Below are positions 1 to 7,925 of a DNA stretch of 44,894 nt, in pieces; positions within the stretch are counted from its first letter, which is position 1, and each line of letters begins with the position of its first letter. Made by a program: the position numbers and the translations under genes. The notes beneath the pieces were generated by a model that saw nothing but the letters and a program-made list of their open reading frames with translations, was not told the DNA's origin and searched no databases. Source of the stretch: Bacillota bacterium (GTDB lineage Bacteria > Bacillota > Clostridia > Clostridiales > Clostridiaceae); the NCBI GenBank assembly GCA_023435985.1, contig JAEZKY010000328.1:1-44894 (forward strand), written 5' to 3'.

Positions 1-2
1 TT

Positions 3-209
3 ACTTTATTAAAAAATCAAATACCAATGCTTATAGAAGTTTACATGCCATTATATAGAACAGCTATAGAAAATCAATCTATAAAAAAAACTTTAACTAT
101 TCCTCAATGGCTTAATAAAATAGCTGAGCAAAACAACATTAATTTCTCTCAGGTTTTGCAGAATGCACTTAAAGAGCAGCTTGGGCTAAATAATCAAAGT
201 AAAATATAA
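3..209 (+). CDS. HicB-like antitoxin, C-terminal part (cut by window edge)
   Basis: The frame is open from base 3, so the start lies left of the window. The visible ~68 residues have the layout of a HicB antitoxin tail: an acidic strand ending in IEVYMPLY, then a short helix-turn-helix or ribbon segment with KKTLTIPQWLNKIAEQ followed by NINFSQVLQNALKEQLG. In HicAB systems HicB neutralises the HicA mRNA interferase and represses its own operon. HicA normally precedes hicB, so it would be outside the window. The gene lies in the integrated element, where such pairs are common. The call rests on motif resemblance only. Confidence 0.7.
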   Translation, partial: TLLKNQIPMLIEVYMPLYRTAIENQSIKKTLTIPQWLNKIAEQNNINFSQVLQNALKEQLGLNNQSKI

Positions 210-210
210 A

Positions 211-246
211 AAATATAGGTGTTCCTTGTGGACATCTATATTTTTA
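211..246 (+). terminator. Rho-independent terminator after hicB-like gene
   Basis: The arm AAATATAGGTG-T-TCC pairs with GGACATCTATATTT, with one bulged T and one G-T pair, and is followed by a short T run. It starts directly after the stop codon of the HicB-like gene. Confidence 0.6.
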
Positions 247-316
247 AATATTTATTCGAAATTAAAGTTTTCTTCTATTCCAGTTAGTTTCTCTTTATTT
301 TGTAATTCTCGCCACC

Positions 317-350
317 AAAAAGGCACCCACATTTCTGCAAGTACCCTTTA
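317..350 (-). terminator. Hairpin terminator of secreted Ig-like protein 1
   Basis: Read on the minus strand, AAAGG(G)TACTTGCA pairs with TGTGGGTGCCTTT, using several G-T pairs, and is followed by T5. It lies about 30 bases past the stop of the 382-1893 gene. Its core ACTTGCAGAAATGTG also occurs near 19043-19057. Confidence 0.5.
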
Positions 351-381
351 TAGTTATCTTACTTAAAATCAATCTATATCT

Positions 382-1893
382 TTAAAGAACTACAGTTGCT
401 GGTACTGTTATAGTAACTGTACCTGAAGGTGAAATATCACCAACATTAACTACTATTTTTGAAGCACTTGAACTCGAATCAACTGTACCTTGAGTAGTTG
501 TTATTCCATTAGGCATAAATTGAATATGATTTGGAGCGCTATCATTAATTACTACTGCTTTCGCAGTTTTTGAACCTGTATTAGTAACTACTATAGTATA
601 CGTAAAAGTATCACCAACCCATACAGATTTCACACTTGCTGTTTTTACTACACTTAATGTAGTGTCAGGTACCCCATTAAATATAATCGAAACATCACCG
701 CCAGCATTATTAGTATTATCACCTTTTGCATATGCAATATTAACTATAGCACTTGCTCCTGTGGTAGTTCCTCCATTATTTGCAGTTACATTCACTGCAC
801 ATGATGCACTTAAGTTACTTCCATCTGTTGTAGTTGCAGTTATTGTTGCTGTTCCTGCACCTATCGCTGCTACTTTACCATTTGAATCTACAGTTGCTAC
901 TGAAGGATCACTTGATGTCCATGTAAATCCAACTGCTGCTGGAGTTGTTGTTGCGGTTAATTGTCCTGAATCACCTTGATTTAAATCCATTGAAGATTTA
1001 TCTAATGTTATTGATTCTTCCGCCCAATCACCCCATGCAAATTCTCCGCCATATACACCAATATTACATTGTGTTCTATCTGGATTTGTTCCTGTTCCTG
1101 TGTTTTTCCAACTACTTGAAGTTATATTATAACCTGAATCTGTTATAACGTTAGTTAAACATGTAGTTTTAGTTCCTAGATAAGGGTCAATTATTGAATT
1201 AGTAGATGCATTATTGATTCCTTGTCCAGATATCGGGCGACTAGTATAAAATCCATCCGAACAGTTATTGAATAGACAATTTACGGTCTTAATGCTTGCA
1301 TTTGATACAATCCCATTCCATCCACCTATAAGTAACTTATCAAAAACACAGTTATAATATTCGTTTGTCCAGTCATCTCCTCCTAAACATACATAATTAT
1401 TATCACCCGAAACATTATGAAATACCAATCCATAAAATGCAAATTTCATTCTCCAAGAAGAATTTCCCTCAACAATTAAAAATTCTAATCCATTTGTACT
1501 TTTTATAGATGCTTTCCCCATATTCTTAGCTATAAAACTAACTTTCATTCCATTAAATTTAGAATTCACATTATTACTATATCCACTTGATATTGATGTC
1601 CAATCATAATCACCATCATTCATTACTATTGCCACATTGGTTTTTAGATTATTATCACTCAAATAGCTTAAGCATTTCCATAAACTTCGGAAAGGATTAG
1701 ATTGATTACCATTTCCGTTTGTATCATCACCGTTATTGGCATCAACATAAATAACTCTATTAAAATTTAAAGTGGTGTTATTTATTTTTACTGATTGAGT
1801 TATATCCGCTGCAAAAACATTATTAATACAACCTAATGATAAAATCAAGGTCATAACAAGCATGGCACTAAGCTTTTTTAAATATTTCTTCAT
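382..1893 (-). CDS. Secreted protein: beta-helix-like region, Ig-like (Big_2) and DUF11-type domains
   Basis: A 503-residue exported protein. Residues 1-29 form a signal peptide (MKKYLKKLSAM, hydrophobic core, NVFAAD). Residues about 48-290 start with YVDANNGDD..NPF, a pattern typical of parallel beta-helix (pectate-lyase-fold, DUF1565-like) proteins. Residues about 293-370 are a bacterial Ig-like Big_2 domain (SSDPSVATVDSNG, ITATTTDGS). Residues about 405-503 resemble the DUF11 surface-repeat domain (VWVGDTFTYTIVVTNTGS). No sortase motif or transmembrane anchor is visible, so the protein may be released or held non-covalently. It is paralogous to the next gene in its signal peptide and Big_2 domain. 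It is element cargo; the substrate or ligand is unknown. A palindrome lies 30 bases upstream of the start. Confidence 0.8.
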   Translation of the reverse strand: MKKYLKKLSAMLVMTLILSLGCINNVFAADITQSVKINNTTLNFNRVIYVDANNGDDTNGNGNQSNPFRSLWKCLSYLSDNNLKTNVAIVMNDGDYDWTSISSGYSNNVNSKFNGMKVSFIAKNMGKASIKSTNGLEFLIVEGNSSWRMKFAFYGLVFHNVSGDNNYVCLGGDDWTNEYYNCVFDKLLIGGWNGIVSNASIKTVNCLFNNCSDGFYTSRPISGQGINNASTNSIIDPYLGTKTTCLTNVITDSGYNITSSSWKNTGTGTNPDRTQCNIGVYGGEFAWGDWAEESITLDKSSMDLNQGDSGQLTATTTPAAVGFTWTSSDPSVATVDSNGKVAAIGAGTATITATTTDGSNLSASCAVNVTANNGGTTTGASAIVNIAYAKGDNTNNAGGDVSIIFNGVPDTTLSVVKTASVKSVWVGDTFTYTIVVTNTGSKTAKAVVINDSAPNHIQFMPNGITTTQGTVDSSSSASKIVVNVGDISPSGTVTITVPATVVL

Positions 1894-1922
1894 TTTTATA
1901 TTCTCCTCTACTAAGCAAATTG

Positions 1923-1934
1923 AGAACGCGTTCT
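1923..1934. promoter_or_regulatory. Palindromic operator-like site AGAACGCGTTCT
   Basis: A perfect 12-bp palindrome 30 bases upstream of the 382-1893 start. It resembles the site in front of the neighbouring paralogue but has only two bases between the GAAC and GTTC halves, so it is not a standard LexA box. A shared repressor for the two genes is an inference. Confidence 0.4.
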
Positions 1935-2017
1935 ATTATTATATTAAACTTTTATACAACTAATTGCTTATAAAGTTCCTATACTATTCTTATAGTTTTC
2001 TTATATTTTTTCACTAC

Positions 2018-2047
2018 TAAAAAGGCACCTACATTCTGTAAGTGCCT
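2018..2047 (-). terminator. Terminator of secreted Ig-like protein 2
   Basis: On the minus strand AGGCACTTACA and TGTAGGTGCCT form a near-perfect 11-bp stem with a GAA loop, followed by T5. It starts about 10 bases after the stop of the 2057-3325 gene. Confidence 0.8.
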
Positions 2048-2056
2048 ATATAAATA

Positions 2057-3325
2057 TTAATATTTTCTTATTTCATAAGATGTTACTTGATCATGTACAA
2101 CATCTTCCTCTACTGATATACTCGAATTAACTGTTTTATCAAATTCATATGTTATTTGATTCTCATATTCTGTTTTAGTATTATACCATTCTTTAAATTT
2201 AGCTGCTTCTGAAGCTGAAATATCAAAAACTTTCGTTTCTCCATCTGTTAAGTTAATAATTAAAATTGCTCCTGTCTTATTATCAGAATCATCTGGAGGA
2301 GTGTTTGGATCAGTAGTATCCTTTTTAGTTACATTGATTATACATGATGCACTTAAGTTATTTCCATCTGCAGTAGTTGCAGTTATAGTACAAGTTCCTT
2401 CTTTTAATGCAGTTATTTTTGTAATTTTTCCGTTCGTAGTATCTACTTCTATACTTGCCACAGTAGGATCACTTACTGCCCATGTTACTCCTACCTCTGC
2501 AGGAGTCGTTGTAGCTGTTAATTCTGCTGAATCACCTTCTGTTAAATCCATTGATGAGTGGTCTAATGATATGCTCTTTTCTTCATACTCTACTACATCA
2601 TCATAAATTTCCACATCATCTAATGCACCATTATAATATCTATAATACCCACTTGCTGGAAAATAAAAACCAAATGTTGAAAAAGCATTATAACTTGTTG
2701 CTTCATTTCCACTTCCAGTAACAGAGGAATCAGGTGTAATCATATCATCTATATAAATTTTTAATATAGATGTATCATAAGTTATCATTATAGTATGCCA
2801 TTCATCATCGTTAACTGATTTATTGGACATTAAGTTTAAAATTTCAAAATCTCCATTATTTACTCCAACATTTATTTTTCCATTGTTAGTATGAATTGTA
2901 AATTGCTTGTTATCATAGCCATTAGATTTATTTGTATTAGTAAGAATATTTCCAATAGAAGTTTGTGTAGTCTTTAGTTTGAATTTAATAGTTTTTTTAC
3001 CTATAGGAATAATATTATAATTTACTTTTATATAATCGCTTGTACCATTGAAGGTTCTATAATTATTAGTTGAAGCTTCTGTTGTATCTGTTCCACTTGT
3101 AGTCCCATTATACGTTCCATTATAATTACCCATAAAATCAACACACGTTGTCCCACTTGTTTCTTCAAATTTGTAATCAGTAACTAAATTTTGCGAGTAA
3201 TCTTCTTTAGGTATGTAAATTTTATCAGCTGCCTTAGCCACATTTTCATATTGAAGCATTCCAACTCCAATAATAGCTAATAACATTACAAACATAATAC
3301 TAACCTTTTTTAAGTATTTATTCAT
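2057..3325 (-). CDS. Secreted LamG-like/Ig-like (Big_2) protein
   Basis: A 422-residue exported protein. The signal peptide covers residues 1-33 (cleavage near AKA-AD). Residues about 45-245 look like a concanavalin-A/LamG fold: an opening VTDYKFEETSGTT, a central WHTIMITYD, and a closing GALDDVEIYDDVV. Residues about 250-335 are a Big_2 domain very close to the one in the downstream paralogue. The C-terminal ~85 residues are acidic and Lys-rich and were not recognised. A LamG fold suggests sugar or matrix binding, but no ligand can be named. A GGGGAGAAATG ribosome site precedes ATG. The gene is probably its own transcription unit, with its own terminator and palindromic upstream site. Confidence 0.8.
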   Translation of the reverse strand: MNKYLKKVSIMFVMLLAIIGVGMLQYENVAKAADKIYIPKEDYSQNLVTDYKFEETSGTTCVDFMGNYNGTYNGTTSGTDTTEASTNNYRTFNGTSDYIKVNYNIIPIGKKTIKFKLKTTQTSIGNILTNTNKSNGYDNKQFTIHTNNGKINVGVNNGDFEILNLMSNKSVNDDEWHTIMITYDTSILKIYIDDMITPDSSVTGSGNEATSYNAFSTFGFYFPASGYYRYYNGALDDVEIYDDVVEYEEKSISLDHSSMDLTEGDSAELTATTTPAEVGVTWAVSDPTVASIEVDTTNGKITKITALKEGTCTITATTADGNNLSASCIINVTKKDTTDPNTPPDDSDNKTGAILIINLTDGETKVFDISASEAAKFKEWYNTKTEYENQITYEFDKTVNSSISVEEDVVHDQVTSYEIRKY

Positions 3326-3364
3326 TTATCATTTCTCCCCTTTTGTTTAATCTCAATAATAAAT

Positions 3365-3376
3365 GAACGCGCGTTC
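3365..3376. promoter_or_regulatory. GAACGCGCGTTC palindrome, candidate LexA (SOS) box
   Basis: GAAC-N4-GTTC is the core of the Gram-positive LexA/DinR box, and this site fits it exactly. It lies 40 bases upstream of the 2057-3325 start. SOS control of element cargo would be plausible, but a dedicated element repressor could use the same symmetry. Confidence 0.45.
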
Positions 3377-3566
3377 TATATATTTATTTTAACTTCAATG
3401 CCAGTTAAATCCAACAATAATCGTAATACAAATTCCTTTATATCTAAGAGTTTAAGTAAATTTTTACATATACAAGTATAGTTTCTTTAAAAGATATCTA
3501 TCTTAAATTATTAAATACTCTTTCAATTCACGCAAACATACATTCGCATTTTATAAAAAGTAATGC

Positions 3567-3572
3567 TATAAT
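3567..3572 (+). promoter_or_regulatory. Extended -10 box of the recombinase promoter
   Basis: TGCTATAAT is an extended -10 motif 48 bases before the recombinase start. The -35 position is weak (TCGCAT), as is usual for extended -10 promoters. Confidence 0.5.
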
Positions 3573-3620
3573 ATTACCAATAACTATAAAATCAAACATT
3601 ATATTCTTAGGAGTGATTAT

Positions 3621-5279
3621 ATGAAAGTTGCTATTTACTCAAGAAAATCTAAATACTCAGAAAAAGGTGATTCTATTGGTAATCAAATTCAAATGTGCAA
3701 AGACTATATAGAAAATCTATATAGAAATAAAAAAATTGAATATTCAATTTACGAAGATGAAGGTTTCAGTGGTAAAAATACTGATAGACCTGAATTTCAA
3801 AAATTATTAAATGATATAAGAAAACAACAATTTAATGTTTTAGTATGCTACAGATTAGATCGTATATCACGTAATGTTGCAGACTTCTCCTCTACTCTTG
3901 AGGAACTTCAATCTTATGGAGTTGATTTTGTAAGTATCAAAGAGCAGTTTGATACAACTAGTCCAATGGGACGAGCTATGATATATATAGCTTCTGTATT
4001 TGCTCAACTTGAAAGAGAAACAATTGCAGAACGTGTAAGAGACAATATGATAGAACTTGCTAAAAATGGTTACTGGTTAGGAGGAGCTCCTCCATTAGGA
4101 TATTCAAGAGTAAGAGAAACATATAGAGATGAAGATGGAAATGAAAAAGGAATCTCATATTTAGTGCAAGTTCCTGAAGAAATAGAATTAATAAAACAAG
4201 TCTTTAATATATATTTAGAAGTCGGATCTATACATCAAACCTTTAAATATTTAATGAAAAATAACATTAATCTACCTAATGGACACTACTTTGCTCATAG
4301 CTCTCTGCGTAATATTTTGACAAATCCTATCTATGTAAAGAGTTCAGAAAATGCTCTTAAAATTCTTGAAGATAAAGGTATAAATGTTTATGGCACCCCT
4401 GATAAAATTCATGGGATACTAGTCTATAATAAACGATCTTATAATCTCATTAAAGATGGGAAAAAAACAACCCCATTTAAGGATAAATCTGAATGGATTG
4501 CTGCAGTAAGTAAAAGATGCAAAGGATTTATTGATTCTGACATATGGGTAAAAGCTCAACAACAAATTAATAAAAATAAATCATTAGCTCCCAATCTCGG
4601 TAAAACCAATAAAGCCATTCTTACTAGTAAATTAAAGTGTAAATGTTGTGGAAGTACTATGGGATTAGTGCAAGGTCATAAAGATGAGGAAACTGGACTT
4701 GCAAAAATATATTACAAATGCAATTTAAAAAGACGCAGCGGCGGGAATTTATGTAATAGCAAAAATTTGGTTGGTGATAAAATAGAAGACTGTGTATTAG
4801 ATAGTTTGGAAGAAATGGCTAAAAATAAAAAAGCTTTTCTTGCTAGAATAGAAAAGTCTAAAAAAGAGGATAAAAAACATAAAGATAATAAACTACAAAA
4901 AGTAAATATTGAAAAACAGATAAAAGCTAAAACAAAGCAATTAAATGGACTCGTTGATAAATTAGCAGTAGCTGATGATTTGATAGATGTTTTTATGAAT
5001 AAAATTAGAATACTTAAAACTGAAATTGCTGAATTAGAAGAAAGTTTAAAATCAATAGATGAAATTATAGAAAATAATTCTTCTGAACTTTATGATATTG
5101 AATTTATAAATGCAGTATTAGATAAATGTACAAATATAAAAAATGAAACAATTGAGAATAAAAGAAGGATTATAAACTTTCTAATCGAAGAAATAATATA
5201 TGACAATGATACTGAAACTTTAGAAATATATCCTATTGGTTCAGGGGGAAGTAAAAAAAAAGCTTTAAATGCTTCTTAA
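3621..5279 (+). CDS. Large serine recombinase (integrase)
   Basis: A 552-residue large serine recombinase that integrates or excises DNA between short attachment sites. The resolvase domain is at residues 1-150: the catalytic Ser is S7 in YSRKS, with YRLDRISRN and the GRAMIYIASVFAQLERE motif. A recombinase domain follows (about 160-300), then a zinc beta-ribbon (CKCCGSTMG with CN..GGNLCNS, about 340-385), a long Lys/Glu coiled coil (about 400-490) and a short tail. Size and layout match phage and ICE integrases. The stop lies only about 45 bases from the point where the neighbouring ATPase gene loses its frame, the normal position of an integrase at the edge of its element. It is very probably what placed the element here. 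Confidence 0.95.
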   Translation: MKVAIYSRKSKYSEKGDSIGNQIQMCKDYIENLYRNKKIEYSIYEDEGFSGKNTDRPEFQKLLNDIRKQQFNVLVCYRLDRISRNVADFSSTLEELQSYGVDFVSIKEQFDTTSPMGRAMIYIASVFAQLERETIAERVRDNMIELAKNGYWLGGAPPLGYSRVRETYRDEDGNEKGISYLVQVPEEIELIKQVFNIYLEVGSIHQTFKYLMKNNINLPNGHYFAHSSLRNILTNPIYVKSSENALKILEDKGINVYGTPDKIHGILVYNKRSYNLIKDGKKTTPFKDKSEWIAAVSKRCKGFIDSDIWVKAQQQINKNKSLAPNLGKTNKAILTSKLKCKCCGSTMGLVQGHKDEETGLAKIYYKCNLKRRSGGNLCNSKNLVGDKIEDCVLDSLEEMAKNKKAFLARIEKSKKEDKKHKDNKLQKVNIEKQIKAKTKQLNGLVDKLAVADDLIDVFMNKIRILKTEIAELEESLKSIDEIIENNSSELYDIEFINAVLDKCTNIKNETIENKRRIINFLIEEIIYDNDTETLEIYPIGSGGSKKKALNAS

Positions 5280-5287
5280 GAGAGGTC

Positions 5288-6058
5288 TTAACTGATCCTC
5301 TTTTGTTGCACTTTTATACACGTACCAGTCGGACCGCAAGTCAAAAGTAATCCATTCTTTAAAGATATGATTTTTCTAATGATTTTAATTTGATTTTGAG
5401 AAAATCCTAAATCTTCAAGGCTATAATCAAAATTATCACAGTATAATATTCTTATTACTAACTTTTCTCCGTAAACTACTGGAATGGATGATATTCTTAA
5501 ATCATATTTTAGGTTGTTATAATTAACCATTATTTTTCCATCTTGTGGTTTCCGCTTTTCGGTTATATCCATGTTTGCTTTTAATTTTATCTTAGATGCA
5601 AGAGTTGTATACTCATTCGAATCAATTTTATGAACCAAAACTAAGCTACCATTTATCCTATATCTTACAAACACACAGTTCTTCTGTGGCTCTATATGAA
5701 TATCACTGGCCTTATCTCTTATTGCATTAGATATTAGTATATCTTCTAAGTTTTTATCATCCTCACCAAAAATAATATTTTTTAAATGCTCAAAATTATT
5801 TTCTTCTACGGCATCTATAACTATATCTTTGTTATAAATAAACTTTAAATATTCTCTTGCTTCTTCAGTGGCTTCATAAGCTAAAACTATTACCTCATTT
5901 GATTTTTCCTTTATTGGTATAATCTTATATTTCTCACAGATTTCTTTCCTTAAATTTCTTGCCGTCTTTAGATCCACTTCTTCAATTTTATATTCTTTTA
6001 TTTTAAAAGCACCTTCCTTTATTAATTTAAATTCGTCTATATTAATAAATTTTAGACT
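5288..6058 (-). pseudogene. GspE/PilB-type secretion or pilus ATPase, truncated at Walker A
   Basis: The frame carries the N-terminal half of a type II secretion/type IV pilus assembly ATPase: LRKEICEKYKIIPI, then ILISNAIRDKASDIHIEPQ, the Asp-box-like VRYRINGSLV, then EKRKPQDGK and DLRISSIPVVYGEK, and finally LLLTCGPTGT. Just at the P-loop the sequence changes to 12 foreign residues and a stop. The nucleotide-binding C-terminal half (Walker B, His box) is absent, so this product cannot be an active ATPase. The 5' end is also unclear: the only usual start codon in frame is a GTG at 5977, while family-like sequence (KEYKIEEVDLKTARNL) continues upstream to a stop near 6058 without ATG. The rest of the gene should lie beyond the element to the left. 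Confidence 0.85.
5316..5335. other. Probable attachment site (attR or attL) in the ATPase Walker A codons
   Basis: On the minus strand the ATPase reads GGT CCG ACT GGT ACG and then leaves the family pattern; GPTG(T/S)GKT is expected and GPTGTCIKV is seen. The crossover is most likely within GGTAC (about 5322-5326). Element sequence with the recombinase stop follows immediately. The exact 2-bp core cannot be fixed without the opposite junction. Confidence 0.7.
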
Positions 6059-6191
6059 TGATTATGGAAAAATATTCATAATTGCTGATATAAAAATGAA
6101 AAATAAGATCAAAAGAAAAGATAATTTACAAGAGTGGCTAGTTTTAAAAATGATTAAGGCTCTTGAGGAAGATAATTATATAAATACATAA
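6052..6191 (+). pseudogene. Possible 3' remnant of an unrecognised plus-strand gene
   Basis: The frame reads FRLDYGKIFIIADIKMKNK, then QEWLVLKMIKALEEDNYINT and a stop at 6189-6191, followed 57 bases later by a strong terminator. Its upstream part is simply antisense to the ATPase frame, so only about 45 codons look like genuine coding sequence. The family was not recognised. It may be the tail of a gene deleted when this junction formed. Confidence 0.3.
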
Positions 6192-6247
6192 GAAAACTTG
6201 TCAAATTTAATATTAGTTTCAAAAATTGCATTAGCACAAAATAGAAA

Positions 6248-6292
6248 AATGAATACTTAAAGCACTCCATTGCTGTAAGTATTCATTTTCTT
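6248..6292 (+). terminator. Strong hairpin terminator
   Basis: AATGAATACTTA-a-AGCA pairs with TGCT-g-TAAGTATTCATT around a CTCCAT loop. It is followed by TTTCTTTATT. It probably ended the plus-strand gene of which only a remnant is left. Confidence 0.7.
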
Positions 6293-6771
6293 TATTACAT
6301 CATTATAATATATATTTAACTTTTGTTTTGGTTCAGTATTATTTTTCAAAATTCTTTTATTACTTGTGATATGCTTCACCGTAACTCGTTTATTGTAGGC
6401 TTTTTTAAAATCTAGATACAAAAATAGTAAATTATTATCTCACAATTATTATCATTGCCCTTTCATATCTCCAATCTAACCCAGTGTTCTTCTTCTGTTA
6501 AAATGATGTCTAATTCATGGGATATCCTATCTAATCTGATGTAACATAAAATGCGCATGAATATTTACTTAAAATTCTTTAAAAGCTTTGTTTTAAAACT
6601 ATTTCATTTCTTTCCTAGCAACTGTATCCTCATGTTAATGAGGCAAAAAAATGATACCAATATAGAATAATTTGATATAATTTATTAAAAGATAAGATAA
6701 ATGACACTTTGGGACGAAGGTATTTTCTTTGCTTAGTTCTTAAAGAATAAAGATTTATACAGGAGGAGCTT
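6293..6771. other. Intergenic stretch without a visible gene
   Basis: About 480 bases of AT-rich DNA upstream of the AraC regulator. No open frame with coding character was seen. It presumably holds the regulator's promoter in its last 150 bases. Confidence 0.5.
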
Positions 6772-7704
6772 ATGTTTAATCAAATAAGTTATTTTCAAAA
6801 GGAGCTTGCTGATCTCGTTTATCGACATACCCACATGGAAGGCTATCAACCTACACAAATTCCGTGCCTTGGTTTTTCACGTTATTCCACTACTCATTAT
6901 TCTACATTGGCTGGCCCTCCACGTGGACTCTATAATCCTTCCCTCTGTATCGTAGTTCAGGGCTCAAAGGATATTATACTTGGGGGGGAACGCTTAAGAG
7001 GCGGTCCATCGAATTACATTGTATCATCTATAGATTTACCGATTATCTTTGAATCAATGGAATCCTCCCCCAAAGTCCCTAACTTGTATTGCAAAATTGA
7101 ATTTACTCCAAGCCTTATTTTAGAACTGTTAAGTGCTGAAGAGTTTAATGTAACTGGCAAGAGAACTTCAAAACGTGGTGTGAATGTTGCTGAATTAGAT
7201 GTATCCATGCTAGATGCTGTGGTGAGACTCGTTCGACTTCTTGACAAACCTACCGATATCCCTTTCCTTGCCTCGCTTTATACAAAAGAAATATTATATA
7301 AAACATTGCAAGGGGATTATGGCGATTCATTAAGACGAATTGTAACTGATGGGAGTCCAACTATTCATATTAGAAACACAATACAACATATGATGAATAA
7401 TTTTCAGAATCCTCTTCGCATTGAAGATCTAGCAGATGTGGCAAAGATGAGCATTCCATCATTCCATAGACATTTTAAGGAAGTAACTGCAATGAGTCCA
7501 ATTCAATTTCAAAAACAATTGAGGCTTCAGGAAGCCCGGCGTCTAATACTATCAGGGTCAATGAATGTGGCAGATGCATCATTTAATGTTGGCTATGAAA
7601 GCCATACGCAATTCAGTCGTGAATACTCAAGAATGTTTGGCTTTCCACCCAGAGAGGATGTTAAACGGCTTAAATGCATTAATGATACAATTGTGGATAT
7701 TTAA
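6772..7704 (+). CDS. AraC-family transcriptional regulator (AraC_N type)
   Basis: A 310-residue regulator. Residues about 25-190 match the AraC_N/cupin type found in YqhC-like regulators (PPRGLYNPSLCIVVQGSKDIILGG). Residues about 200-300 hold the two helix-turn-helices (RIEDLADVAKMSIPSFHRHF; NVADASFNVGYESHTQFSREY). A good AGGAGGAGC site lies before ATG. It is followed 220 bases downstream, in the same direction, by an aldo/keto reductase, a pairing common for this regulator class, so that gene is its likely target. Codon use (GCCCGGCG, CGTGG) looks richer in GC than the nearby host DNA, which suggests acquisition. Confidence 0.88.
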   Translation: MFNQISYFQKELADLVYRHTHMEGYQPTQIPCLGFSRYSTTHYSTLAGPPRGLYNPSLCIVVQGSKDIILGGERLRGGPSNYIVSSIDLPIIFESMESSPKVPNLYCKIEFTPSLILELLSAEEFNVTGKRTSKRGVNVAELDVSMLDAVVRLVRLLDKPTDIPFLASLYTKEILYKTLQGDYGDSLRRIVTDGSPTIHIRNTIQHMMNNFQNPLRIEDLADVAKMSIPSFHRHFKEVTAMSPIQFQKQLRLQEARRLILSGSMNVADASFNVGYESHTQFSREYSRMFGFPPREDVKRLKCINDTIVDI

Positions 7705-7925
7705 GAAATTCAATAATAAATAATTTAAACTATTAAAGAGCGTGAAGGCAGTTTAACTTACCACTCTTTTTTGTTATAACTATTCTATCATCAAAGCCAC
7801 ATTGTATAGTTTGATAGGATTAGGCAACTTTTTGATTGAATTGTGTTACCGATGACTTCAGAGCTACATGTATAATATAAATAGATTCAACGAACAAATA
7901 TAACATATTTTTAGGAGGTATTTAT

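Noticed and set aside
662..979. 105-codon plus-strand frame inside the first secreted protein gene
   Set aside because: Val/Ala/Pro-rich antisense of a Big_2 domain; no ribosome site. The same pattern recurs antisense to the second Big_2 domain at 2301-2606.
1923..1934. Second LexA box
   Set aside because: The half-sites GAAC and GTTC are only two bases apart where LexA needs four, so it is listed only as a palindrome of unknown binder.
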